Part shown: in pieces, positions 54,008 through 62,070 of the stretch
Numbering within the stretch: position 1 is the stretch's first letter
How the letters are laid out: every line of letters starts with the position of its first letter
Assembly (NCBI RefSeq): GCF_003716325.1
Contig: NZ_RDSR01000007.1
Coordinates: 1 to 64,000, forward strand
Source: Cryobacterium tepidiphilum
GTDB taxonomy: Bacteria; Actinomycetota; Actinomycetes; Actinomycetales; Microbacteriaceae
DNA length: 64,000 nt
Reading direction: 5' to 3'
The notes under the pieces: model-generated
Database searches by the model: none
What the model was told of the DNA's origin: nothing
The model's input: the letters and a program-made list of their open reading frames with translations, nothing else
Made by a program: the position numbers and the translations under genes

Positions 54008-54481
54008 GTGGCAAAGAACCACGACCGGCAACCCGTGGCGATGCCCGGCGACCCGTCGGCCGCCGGCGGCTGGCTGCGCGGCATCCGCTTCTCGGGCTTC
54101 TCGCTCGTGATGATGGGAATCCTCGTGCTGGCTGTGATCGTGCTCGCACCCAGCCTGCACAGCTACGCGGCCCAGCGGCAGCAGATCGCCGACCTGCGGG
54201 CGAGCGTGCAGGACGCGAAGGCCACCGTCGACGACGCCCGGGCCCAGCGCGAACGCTGGAACGACCGCACCTATGTCATCACCCAGGCGCGCGAGCGGCT
54301 CTCCTACGTGCTGCCCGGTGACATCAGCTTCCTCGTGATCAACGACCTGCCCGAGAGCGCCACCAACACCGATACGGCGCCGGTGAGCAAGCACATCCAG
54401 GAGGACGACCAGGTGGATTGGATGCAGTCGATGTTCGCGTCGATCATGACCGCGGGACTCGGCTCCGGGGGCGCGAAGTGA
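54008..54481 (+). CDS. Septum formation initiator, FtsB/DivIC family
   Basis: This 157-residue single-pass membrane protein has a cytoplasmic N-terminus of about 30 residues, a hydrophobic segment near 32-48 (LVMMGILVLAVIVLAPSL), a coiled-coil (YAAQRQQIADLRASVQDAKATVDDARAQ) and the family tail RERLSYVLPGDISFLVI. It forms part of the divisome with FtsL and FtsQ. A GTG start is preceded by GGGGGAGAGG. The stop overlaps the DUF501 start (GTGA). Confidence 0.9.
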   Translation: MAKNHDRQPVAMPGDPSAAGGWLRGIRFSGFSLVMMGILVLAVIVLAPSLHSYAAQRQQIADLRASVQDAKATVDDARAQRERWNDRTYVITQARERLSYVLPGDISFLVINDLPESATNTDTAPVSKHIQEDDQVDWMQSMFASIMTAGLGSGGAK

Positions 54482-55038
54482 CGCGCCCCCCGTTCACGCC
54501 GCCCACCGAGGCGGACGTGGCGGCCGTGTCGGCCCAGCTGGGCCGACCCGCCCGCGACGTCGCCGGAATCGCGGCGCGCTGCGTGTGCGGTGCGCCGACC
54601 GTCGTCGCCACCGCGCCGCGCCTGAGCGACGGCACGCCGTTCCCCACCCTGTACTACCTGTCGCATCCCGCCGCCACTGCCGCCATCTCGCACCTCGAGG
54701 CGACGCAGGTGATGAACGAGTACAACCAGATGCTCGCCGACGACCCCGAGCTGCGGGAGCAGTACCGGTCGGCGCACGAGAGCTTCCTGGCCGACCGCGA
54801 GAAGCTCGGCAGCGTGCCCGAGATCGCCGGGATCTCATCGGGCGGCATGCCCGAGCGGGTGAAATGCCTGCACGCCCTCGCCGCGCACGCCCTGGCCGCC
54901 GGACCCGGCCTCAACCCCATCGGCGACCTCGCCCTCGAGCGCTGCTCCTGGAGCCCGTCGGTGTGCGAATGCGTCCCCGCCGCCGACCCCCAGGCAGCCG
55001 AGGCGATTCCCGGCGCGGCCCGCCCGGCAGGCTCGTGA
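54478..55038 (+). CDS. DUF501 family protein
   Basis: This 186-residue protein matches the conserved actinobacterial DUF501 family found next to enolase and DivIC. Landmarks are CVCGAPTVVATAPRL, PTLYYLSHP, a long charged helix, and the C-terminal CLHALAAHALAAGPGLNPIGD and CSWSPSVCEC cysteine cluster. Function is unknown. The CxC and CxxxCxC pattern could bind a metal. It overlaps both neighbours by four bases (GTGA), so tight coupling with the divisome gene and the protease is likely. Confidence 0.92.
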   Translation: MTRPPFTPPTEADVAAVSAQLGRPARDVAGIAARCVCGAPTVVATAPRLSDGTPFPTLYYLSHPAATAAISHLEATQVMNEYNQMLADDPELREQYRSAHESFLADREKLGSVPEIAGISSGGMPERVKCLHALAAHALAAGPGLNPIGDLALERCSWSPSVCECVPAADPQAAEAIPGAARPAGS

Positions 55039-56312
55039 CCCGCTTCCTTCGGCGGCTGGGGGTCGGCGCGGCGATCGCCGTGTCCGCCCTGCTCGGCGCG
55101 GGCTCGGTCGTGGCCGACGCCGCGCCGGCCCACGCCGACCAGGTGCGCGACCTGGAGTACTGGCTGCAGGACTACGGATTCGTCAAGGCCTGGAGCGTGA
55201 CCAAGGGCGCGGGCGTCAAGGTCGCCATCATCGACACGGGCGTGGCCACCGGCGTGCGCGACCTGGGGAACGCCGTCGTCGGCGGCACGGATGTGTCGGG
55301 GCTGGGTTCCCCCGACGGCCAGACCCCGGTGGGCAGCGGCAGCGAGCACGCCACCATGGTGGCCTCGCTGCTCGCCGGCCGCGGCACCGCCCAGGGTGAC
55401 GGCATCCTGGGCGTGGCGCCCGAGGCCTCGCTCCTGTCGGTGTCGGTGGCCTTCGGCGACAGCGACTCGGAGATCAGCAACGACGAGCAGATCGCCGACG
55501 GCATCCGCTGGGCCGTCGACAACGGCGCGGGCGTCATCAACATGTCGCTCACCCGCAACACCCTCGCGTGGCCGGAGAGCTGGGACAAGGCGTTCCTCTA
55601 TGCGTTCGAGCACGACGTGGTCGTCGTGGCCGCGGCGGGCAACCGGGGGAGCGGCACCACCGAGGTGGGCGCGCCCGCCACCATCCCCGGCGTGCTCACC
55701 GTCGCCGGCGTCGACCGCGACAAGTCCGCGAGTTTCGACGCGTCCTCGCAGGGCATCACCATCTCGGTCGCAGCCCCGAGCGAGGAGATGGTGGGCGTCA
55801 CCCCCGACGGCGGCTACCTGATGTGGAACGGCACGAGCGCGGCCGCGCCGATCGTCTCGGGCCTCGTCGCGCTGGTGCGGTCGGCGCACCCCGAGCTGGG
55901 CGCGGCGGATGTCATCCACCGCATCATCGCCACCGCCGACCCCAACGGCCACACCGTTCCCAGCCCCATCTACGGGTACGGGCTCATCGACGCCGAGGCG
56001 GCGGTCAAGGCCACCGTGTCGACCGCGCCCAGCACGACGCCGGAGCAGCAGCTCCGCCAGTGGATCCACCTGCACCGCCGGGCCGAGGTCGAGCCGACGC
56101 CGGTGCCGACTCCTGTGGAGGTGGCGCCGCCGACGATCCAGGCCGACCCGCCGGTTCCGCGCCGTGCCACGGCGTCCAGCTGGCTGCCGAGCCCGTTGTC
56201 GCTGACCTATATCAGCCTGCCGCTCGCCGTGCTACTGGGGTTTGCTATTCTGGTAGCGCTGTTGGGCATAGGGGCCACTCGGCATCTCAAACGGATTCGA
56301 CGCAACCAGTAA
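55035..56312 (+). CDS. Membrane-anchored subtilisin-family serine protease (mycosin-like)
   Basis: This 425-residue S8 protease carries a signal peptide (residues 1-35, AxA-type site near AHA-D). The catalytic triad is D67 (VAIIDTGV), H105 (GSEHATMVASLLAG) and S268 (NGTSAAAPIVSG), with oxyanion N203 in AAGNRG. A Pro-rich linker near 350-380 leads to a C-terminal transmembrane helix and a basic tail RHLKRIRRNQ. This layout is that of mycosins, but no type VII secretion genes are near. Gene coupling to divIC and DUF501 suggests a cell-envelope role. Confidence 0.9.
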   Translation: MTRFLRRLGVGAAIAVSALLGAGSVVADAAPAHADQVRDLEYWLQDYGFVKAWSVTKGAGVKVAIIDTGVATGVRDLGNAVVGGTDVSGLGSPDGQTPVGSGSEHATMVASLLAGRGTAQGDGILGVAPEASLLSVSVAFGDSDSEISNDEQIADGIRWAVDNGAGVINMSLTRNTLAWPESWDKAFLYAFEHDVVVVAAAGNRGSGTTEVGAPATIPGVLTVAGVDRDKSASFDASSQGITISVAAPSEEMVGVTPDGGYLMWNGTSAAAPIVSGLVALVRSAHPELGAADVIHRIIATADPNGHTVPSPIYGYGLIDAEAAVKATVSTAPSTTPEQQLRQWIHLHRRAEVEPTPVPTPVEVAPPTIQADPPVPRRATASSWLPSPLSLTYISLPLAVLLGFAILVALLGIGATRHLKRIRRNQ

Positions 56313-56365
56313 CATCCGTGTTCGCGGTCCGCAGAATCAGTATTCATGGAGGAGAGCTTCTTATC

Positions 56366-58036
56366 GTGCCGAAAATTCTCATCGTTGGTGGTGGCTACGC
56401 CGGCTTTTACACCGCATGGAAGCTCGAGAAGTGGCTGCGCCCCGGTGAAGCCGAGGTCACGATCGTGGACCCGCTGCCGTACATGACCTACCAGCCGTTC
56501 CTGCCCGAGGTCGCCGCCGGCTCCATCGAGCCGCGGCACGCCGTCGTCTCGCAGCGTCGTCACCTGCGCACGACCGAGGTCATCACGGCCAAGGTCACCA
56601 ATGTGAACCACGCCGAGAAGAAGGCGACGATCACGCCCGCCGTGGGCGAGCCGTGGGAGTTCGACTACGACGTCGTCGTGGTCACCGCCGGATCGGTGTC
56701 GCGCACGTTCCCGATCCCGGGCGTCGCCGACCAGGCCATCGGGCTCAAGACCATCGAGGAGGCCGTCGCCATCCGCGACCGACTGCTCACGAACTTCGAC
56801 AAGGCGGCGCAGCTGGCTCCCGGCCCCGAGCGCGACCGCCTGCTCACGTTCGTCGTCGTCGGCGGCGGTTTCGCCGGCATCGAGATCTTCGCTGAGCTCC
56901 GCTCCCTCGCGTCGGGGCTGCTGCCCAAGTACCCGCAGATCAGCTTCGAAGACACGCACTTCCACCTCATCGAGGCCATGGGGCGCATCATGCCCGAGGT
57001 GTCACTGCCCACGAGCCACTGGGTGATCAAGAACCTCGCCCAGCGCGGCGCCGAGATCCACCTGGAGACCCAGCTCACGAGCGCCGTCGACGGCAGGATC
57101 GAGCTGTCGACCGGCGAGAGTTTCGAGTCCGACCTCATCGTCTGGACCGCCGGCGTCATGGCGAACCCGACCATCGTGCGCAACACCGATCTCCCCGTCG
57201 AGGAGCGCGGCCGCATCCGCACCCGCGCCGACCTCCGGGTGGGAACCGAGGACGACATCGTCGAGGACGCCTGGGCGGCCGGCGACGTGAGCGCCGTTCC
57301 CGACCTCACCGGCGGGGGAGTGGGCGGCTACTGCGTGCCCAACGCCCAGCACGCGGTGCGCCAGGGCAAGCTCATGGCCAAGAACATCGTTGCCGTGCTG
57401 CGCGGCGAGGGCCCGACGGAATACGTGCACAAGAACCTCGGCGCCGTCGCGGGCCTCGGCATCGGCTACGGCGTGTTCCAGTCCGGCAAGACCGCCATCA
57501 AGGGCCTCCCGGCCTGGTTCGCGCACCGCGGTTACCACGGCCTGGCCATGCCCACCTGGGAGCGCAAGCTCCGGGTGATCGGCGGCTGGGTGGGCAACTT
57601 CTTCCTCGGCCGTGACATCGTGTCGCTGCCTGCGCTCGAAGAGCCGCGTGCGGCGTTCATGGAGTTCGCGGCGCGCCCGAAGCCCCCCGCAGCGGCTGCG
57701 GCGCCGGCAGCTCCGGCATCCGTTGCCGCGGCACCCGTCGGCGCGCCGGTCGCCGCACCAGCGGCAGCCGACGCCACGGTGAAGGAGCCTGCAGCGAAGG
57801 CGCCTCGCGCCAAGGCCGCCCCGAAGGCCAGCCCGAAGGCCACCGCCGAGAAGGGCAGCACCGCCGCCGCGAGCGCCACGGCCAAGACCGCCGCGCCCAA
57901 GAGCACGACAGCCAAGAGCACGACCGCCAAGAGTGCCCCGGCGAAGAGCACGGCGCCCAAGGCCCCGCGCGCCGCGAGCCCGGTCGCCGAGAATCCCGTC
58001 GAGGTCCCGGTGGGCGAGCAGGCCTCCGGTAAGTAG
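56366..58036 (+). CDS. ndh: Type II NADH dehydrogenase with long Ala/Lys/Pro-rich C-terminal tail
   Basis: This 556-residue flavoprotein transfers electrons from NADH to menaquinone without pumping protons. The FAD motif GGGYAG lies at 8-13 and the NADH motif VVGGGFAG near 168-175. AWAAGDVSAVPD and the C-terminal membrane-binding GYHGLAMPTWERKLRV follow. From about residue 430 a low-complexity tail of 125 residues has histone-H1-like repeats of KST and KAP, which ordinary NDH-2 proteins lack. The GTG start follows GGAGGAGA at a long spacing. Confidence 0.93.
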   Translation: MPKILIVGGGYAGFYTAWKLEKWLRPGEAEVTIVDPLPYMTYQPFLPEVAAGSIEPRHAVVSQRRHLRTTEVITAKVTNVNHAEKKATITPAVGEPWEFDYDVVVVTAGSVSRTFPIPGVADQAIGLKTIEEAVAIRDRLLTNFDKAAQLAPGPERDRLLTFVVVGGGFAGIEIFAELRSLASGLLPKYPQISFEDTHFHLIEAMGRIMPEVSLPTSHWVIKNLAQRGAEIHLETQLTSAVDGRIELSTGESFESDLIVWTAGVMANPTIVRNTDLPVEERGRIRTRADLRVGTEDDIVEDAWAAGDVSAVPDLTGGGVGGYCVPNAQHAVRQGKLMAKNIVAVLRGEGPTEYVHKNLGAVAGLGIGYGVFQSGKTAIKGLPAWFAHRGYHGLAMPTWERKLRVIGGWVGNFFLGRDIVSLPALEEPRAAFMEFAARPKPPAAAAAPAAPASVAAAPVGAPVAAPAAADATVKEPAAKAPRAKAAPKASPKATAEKGSTAAASATAKTAAPKSTTAKSTTAKSAPAKSTAPKAPRAASPVAENPVEVPVGEQASGK

Positions 58037-58053
58037 AACCATGCCCCGAACCC

Positions 58054-58121
58054 GCTACGCGGGCTGAACGCCGCTGCGCGGGCTGAATTCAGCCCGCGCA
58101 GCGGCGTTCAGCCCGCGCAGC
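58054..58121. repeat. Perfect long palindrome, hairpin element family H
   Basis: A 60-base perfect palindrome (58058-58117) centred on GAATTC extends to 68 bases with one mismatch. Each arm contains the motif CGCGGGCTGAA twice, so direct and inverted repeats are combined. It follows ndh and precedes tRNA-Leu. It could form a cruciform or terminate ndh transcription. Confidence 0.93.
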
Positions 58122-58165
58122 GAACCTGCGGCTCGGGCGGCCCGTAAACTTGCGGCAACGGATGC

Positions 58166-58239
58166 GCCCCCATAGCCCAACCGGCAGAGGCAGACGACTT
58201 AAAATCGTCGCAGTCTGGGTTCGAATCCCAGTGGGGGCA
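58166..58239 (+). tRNA. tRNA-Leu (TAA anticodon) with short variable loop
   Basis: The acceptor arms GCCCCCA/TGGGGGC, anticodon stem GACGA/TCGTC around loop CTTAAAA (anticodon TAA) and T-arm CTGGG-TTCGAAT-CCCAG all pair. The variable region is only about five bases (GCAGT), whereas bacterial tRNA-Leu normally has a long extra arm. No CCA is encoded. A TAAACT -10 box lies at 58145-58150. Confidence 0.9.
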
Positions 58240-58257
58240 CGGGGGGCCTGGGGCGGC

Positions 58258-58992
58258 TCAGGGCGTGCGGCGGCGCAGCGTCACCGAGCCGAGCACGACG
58301 GCGCCCACGATCCACGCCACGATGATCAGCAGCTCGCCGCCGACGTAGGCGGCGTCCTCCGAGTCCGCGGCGACCGCCTGCAGCGCGTCGATCGCGTGCG
58401 AGAGAGGCAGCCAGTCCGAGATGGCGCGCAGGACGTCGGGCAGTTGTTCGCGCGGCAGGAAGATTCCGCCCAGCAGGATCTGCGGGAACACCAGCGCCGG
58501 CATGAACTGCACCACCTGAAACTCGCTGCGCGCGAACGCGCTGGCGAGCAGGCCGAGGGCGGTGCCGAGCACGGCATCCGCCACGGCGACGGCGAGAAGC
58601 AGCCAGACCGAACCTTCGATCTCCAGGCCGCACACCCACACGGCGTACCCGACGGCGACGGCCGACTGCAGGACGGCGAGCAGCCCGAACGCGAGGGTGT
58701 ACCCGAGGATCAGGTCGCCCTTGCCGAGCGGCATCGACAGCAATCGCTCCAGCGTGCCCGTGCGGCGCTCGCGCAGTGTCGTGATGCTCGTGATCAGGAA
58801 CATGACGATGAACGGGAACAGGGCGAGGATGGCCGGCCCGATCACACCGAACACCGGGGTGTCGGCGAAGATCCACGCGACGAGTCCCACCAGGAGGCTC
58901 GGAACGATGAGCAGCAGCGCGATCGTGCGCGGGTCGTGGCGGATCTGGGTGAGGATGCGCCCCGTCGTGGCGAGGGTGCGCCGCGGGTTCAT
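58258..58992 (-). CDS. ABC-2 type exporter permease
   Basis: This 244-residue membrane protein has about six helices. FLITSITTLRERRTGTLERLLSMP is the ABC-2 signature loop, and FPQILLGGIFLPREQLPDVLRAISDWLPLSHAIDAL is the C-terminal family segment. It overlaps its ATPase gene by four bases (ATGA). The TetR regulator and ATPase upstream make it a probable drug or lipid exporter. Confidence 0.92.
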   Translation of the reverse strand: MNPRRTLATTGRILTQIRHDPRTIALLLIVPSLLVGLVAWIFADTPVFGVIGPAILALFPFIVMFLITSITTLRERRTGTLERLLSMPLGKGDLILGYTLAFGLLAVLQSAVAVGYAVWVCGLEIEGSVWLLLAVAVADAVLGTALGLLASAFARSEFQVVQFMPALVFPQILLGGIFLPREQLPDVLRAISDWLPLSHAIDALQAVAADSEDAAYVGGELLIIVAWIVGAVVLGSVTLRRRTP

Positions 58993-59747
58993 GAGTGCCT
59001 CCCGTGGTGCGGCGGCCGATTGGCCGGCGGATGCTGCCCGATGAGCGACAGGAAGGCATCCTCGGTGTCCTCCGCGCCGGTCGCGGCCAGCAGGCCGTCT
59101 GGCGTGTCGTCGGCGAGGATCTCGCCGTCCCGCATCAGCAGCAGCCGGTCGCAGCGGTTGGCTTCGTCCATCACGTGGCTGGAGACGAGAATGCTGGTGC
59201 CCGCGGCCGCGAGGCGATGGAACAGCTCCCACAGCTGCACGCGGAGCACCGGATCCAAGCCCACGGTCGGCTCGTCGAGCACCAGGAGCTCCGGCGAGCC
59301 GAGCAGCGCCCCGGCGAGCGAGACCCGGCTGAGCTGGCCGCCCGAGAGCGAGCCCACCAGCTGCCCGGCCTGCGCCTCGAGGTCGGTCGCCCCGATCACC
59401 CGGTCGACGTCGTCACGCGGGGCGCCGAGCACCGACTGGAAGTACCGGAGGTTCTGCCGCACCGTGAGGTCCTCGTAAACGGAGGGCGTCTGGGTGACGT
59501 ACCCGACCAGGTGGCGGAGCGCGGCGCTCCCCGCGGGGCGGCCGAGCACCGTCACGGATCCCGAGCGCACCACCTGCACCCCCACGATGGAGCGCATCAG
59601 CGTCGTCTTCCCGCAGCCACTCGGCCCGAGGAGCCCGACCACGCCGCCCCGGGGCACACGGAGGCTCAAGCCGTGGAGCACCGCGTGCTTTCCACGCCGA
59701 ACATGCAGGTCGTCGACGAGCACCGCCGGTTCCGCATTATTCACCAT
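58989..59747 (-). CDS. ABC exporter ATP-binding protein
   Basis: This 252-residue ATPase has Walker A GPSGCGKTT near 41-49, Q-loop YVTQTPSVYEDL, signature LSGGQLSRVSLAGAL, Walker B LLVLDEPTVGLDP and the H-loop SSHVMDEA. It pairs with the ABC-2 permease. Its ATG lies inside an inverted repeat that probably binds the TetR protein encoded just upstream. Confidence 0.93.
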   Translation of the reverse strand: MVNNAEPAVLVDDLHVRRGKHAVLHGLSLRVPRGGVVGLLGPSGCGKTTLMRSIVGVQVVRSGSVTVLGRPAGSAALRHLVGYVTQTPSVYEDLTVRQNLRYFQSVLGAPRDDVDRVIGATDLEAQAGQLVGSLSGGQLSRVSLAGALLGSPELLVLDEPTVGLDPVLRVQLWELFHRLAAAGTSILVSSHVMDEANRCDRLLLMRDGEILADDTPDGLLAATGAEDTEDAFLSLIGQHPPANRPPHHGRHS

Positions 59748-59764
59748 ATGGCGAATTATTCGCC
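59740..59764. promoter_or_regulatory. TetR-type operator between tetR and the exporter genes
   Basis: TTCACC-ATAT-GGCGAA (59740-59755) is an inverted repeat with one mismatch and contains the exporter start codon. It overlaps the perfect palindrome GGCGAATTATTCGCC (59750-59764), which includes the tetR stop codon. The AT-rich sequence stands out from its surroundings. Confidence 0.65.
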
Positions 59765-60475
59765 TGGGTCGCCCTGGCTGTCAAGGCTCTCCGTCGCCGG
59801 CGGCGAGGGGGCCGCGACGGCGCCGCCGACCGCGTAGTCCACGAGGTGCCACTGCAGCACCGGGCCGAGCCGGGCGACGAGGTCGTCGACCGGCGCGCTG
59901 GCAATGGGCTCCAGCTTCAGGACGTACCGGGTGAGCATGAGGCCGACGATCTGGGATGCCGCGAGGCTGGCGCGGAGCTCCGCGTCATCGGTGTGGATGG
60001 CCAAGGCGATGCGGTGGAGCACCTCGCGCACGAGGAACTCCTTGAGCATCCTGCTCGCCGCGTTGTGGCCCACGGCCGTGCGCAGCACAAGCGCCGCCCG
60101 GTTCTGGGCGGCCGGCGAGGTCAGCTCGGTCAGGACGTATCGGGCCAGGTGCTCGCCCACCTCGCTCCGCGGGCCGGCCAGGATCACCGGCACCATGCGG
60201 TCGGGCCGGAACGGCGCCTCGATGGTCGTGGCGAAGAGATCGGCCTTGTCGTCGAAGTAGTGCCGGATCAGCGCTGGGTCCACGCCGGCTCGGCGGGCGA
60301 TGGCCCGCAGCGACGCCGCCTCATAGCCGCGGGCGCCGAACTCGTGCGCCGCGGCAGCGAGGATGAGCGCCCTCGTGTCCGCGCTGGTCTCGCCCGCGGA
60401 GCCCCGCGGCCGACCCCGGGCCCGCCGGCCGGAGCCCGGCTCCGGCCCACCGGCATCCGCTCGCGACTCACTCAT
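59756..60475 (-). CDS. TetR-family transcriptional regulator
   Basis: This 239-residue regulator has a basic Pro/Arg-rich N-terminus (GRRARGRPRG), then the TetR helix-turn-helix with ILAAAAHEFGARGYEAASLRAIARRAGVDPALIRHYFDDK. The C-terminal ligand domain is of the TetR_C_17-like type. I start at 60475 because TAGGCT lies seven bases upstream. It precedes the ABC exporter genes by eight bases and probably represses them through the palindromes at the junction. Confidence 0.9.
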   Translation of the reverse strand: MSESRADAGGPEPGSGRRARGRPRGSAGETSADTRALILAAAAHEFGARGYEAASLRAIARRAGVDPALIRHYFDDKADLFATTIEAPFRPDRMVPVILAGPRSEVGEHLARYVLTELTSPAAQNRAALVLRTAVGHNAASRMLKEFLVREVLHRIALAIHTDDAELRASLAASQIVGLMLTRYVLKLEPIASAPVDDLVARLGPVLQWHLVDYAVGGAVAAPSPPATESLDSQGDPGE

Positions 60476-60482
60476 GTTCCCG

Positions 60483-60488
60483 AGCCTA
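60483..60488 (-). promoter_or_regulatory. -10 box of a predicted leaderless promoter for the TetR gene
   Basis: The minus strand reads TAGGCT, seven bases (CGGGAAC), then the ATG. Confidence 0.5.
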
Positions 60489-60603
60489 CGACTTAGCTTC
60501 GAGAGTGATGGGAAGCACATGGGAGCGACAGGGCGCGCGGCTAAGATTGCCGTGCACCACGTACGGACCCCGATGGTCCACTCAATCACAAGGAGTCGCT
60601 GCC

Positions 60604-61170
60604 ATGGAATGGCTCATCCCGGTCCTCATCGTCGTCGTGATCGTCGCCATCATCGGCATCTATCTCTGGGCGACGTACAACTCCCTCGTCACGTTGAACG
60701 TGCGGGTGGATGAGGCGTGGAGCGACATCACCGTGCAGCTGAAGCGACGCGCCGACCTGATCCCGAACCTCATCGAGACGGTCAAGGGCTACGCCACCCA
60801 CGAGCGCGGCGTGTTCGAGAACGTCACCCGTGCGCGCGCCGAGACGCTCTCGGCGCAGGGCCCGGCCGAGGCATCCGTTGCCGAGAACCACATGCAGACC
60901 GCCCTGAAGAGCATCTTCGCCGTCGCCGAGGCGTACCCGCAGCTGCAGGCCAGCCAGAACTACCTCCAGCTCCAGGGTGAGCTCGTCGACACCGAAGACA
61001 AGATCCAGGCGTCGCGCCGGTTCTACAACGGCGGTGTGCGTGAACTGAACACCAAGATGAAGGTGTTCCCCAACAACGCCTTCGCCCGCAACCTCGGCTT
61101 CACCGAGCGCAACTTCTTCGAGGTCACCGACACGGCGGCCATCGCGCAGCCGCCGCGCGTGCAGTTCTAG
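60604..61170 (+). CDS. lemA: LemA family protein
   Basis: This 188-residue protein has an N-terminal transmembrane helix (residues 4-25) and the soluble helical LemA domain with YNSLVTLNVRVDEAWSDITVQLKRRADLIPNLIETVKGYA. The ATG follows AAGGAG. It lies 12 bases before htpX. LemA and HtpX are frequently paired, and LemA is thought to assist membrane quality control, although its exact function is unknown. Confidence 0.94.
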   Translation: MEWLIPVLIVVVIVAIIGIYLWATYNSLVTLNVRVDEAWSDITVQLKRRADLIPNLIETVKGYATHERGVFENVTRARAETLSAQGPAEASVAENHMQTALKSIFAVAEAYPQLQASQNYLQLQGELVDTEDKIQASRRFYNGGVRELNTKMKVFPNNAFARNLGFTERNFFEVTDTAAIAQPPRVQF

Positions 61171-61182
61171 CCCGGAGAGGCC

Positions 61183-62070
61183 ATGTACAGCGCGATAGCG
61201 AAGAACAAGCGCAACACCGTCTTCATCATCCTGTTCTTCCTGGTCTTCATCGGAGCCCTCGGCGCCCTCGCCCAGTACGTGTACGGGCCGGGCGGATACG
61301 GCATCTTCGTCGCAACCATCGTCATCGCTGCCCTGTATGCCTGGTTCCAGTACTACATGGCCGGCCGGCAGGCCGTCGCGATGAGCGGCGGCATCCGCAT
61401 CACCAGCAAGGACGAGCTGCCGCGGCTGTGGCGCACGGTGGAGAACCTCTCGATCGCCACCGGCACGCCCATGCCCGAGATCTATGTGATCAACGACCCG
61501 GCGCCGAACGCGTTCGCCACCGGTCGCGACCCCGAACACGCGATCGTCGCCGCCACCACGGGGCTCCTCGACATCATGGACGACTCCGAGCTCGAGGGGG
61601 TCATGGCGCACGAGCTCGGGCACGTGCGCAACTACGACATTCGCGTCTCGCTGGTCGTGTTCGGCCTCGTCGTGGCCGTCGGGTTCATCGCCGACATGTT
61701 CCTGCGCATGGCGTTCTTCGGCCGCAATAACAACAACAACAACACCAACCCGGTCGTCATGGTGTTCGGCCTCGCGGCGATGGTGGTCGCACCGCTGGTT
61801 GCGAGCATGGTGCAGCTCGCGGTGTCGAGGCAGCGCGAGTACCTGGCGGATGCGACGAGCGCGATGACGACGCGACATCCGGATGCCCTCGCCAGCGCAC
61901 TGCTCAAGCTGGAGGCCTATGGTCGCCCGATGCGCAAGCAGAACACGTCGATGTCGCACCTGTGGATCGCCGACCCGCTGCGGCCGGGCCTGATGAGCCG
62001 CCTGTTCAGCACCCACCCGCCGATCGCCGACCGGGTGGACCGCCTGCACACGATGGGCCGCACCTTCTAG
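61183..62070 (+). CDS. htpX: Zinc metalloprotease HtpX-like (M48 family)
   Basis: This 295-residue membrane protease has two N-terminal helices, the zinc motif HELGH at 143-147 and the third ligand in QREYLADA. Two further helices in the middle are separated by an unusual run of six asparagines (GRNNNNNN). The C-terminal THPPIADRVDRL segment is typical. It probably degrades misfolded membrane proteins. Its stop codon shares CTAG with the stop of the convergent glycosylase gene. Confidence 0.93.
   Translation: MYSAIAKNKRNTVFIILFFLVFIGALGALAQYVYGPGGYGIFVATIVIAALYAWFQYYMAGRQAVAMSGGIRITSKDELPRLWRTVENLSIATGTPMPEIYVINDPAPNAFATGRDPEHAIVAATTGLLDIMDDSELEGVMAHELGHVRNYDIRVSLVVFGLVVAVGFIADMFLRMAFFGRNNNNNNTNPVVMVFGLAAMVVAPLVASMVQLAVSRQREYLADATSAMTTRHPDALASALLKLEAYGRPMRKQNTSMSHLWIADPLRPGLMSRLFSTHPPIADRVDRLHTMGRTF

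Noticed and set aside
55035..56312. Part of a type VII secretion locus
   Set aside because: No EccB/C/D/E, EsxA or PE/PPE-like genes occur in the window.
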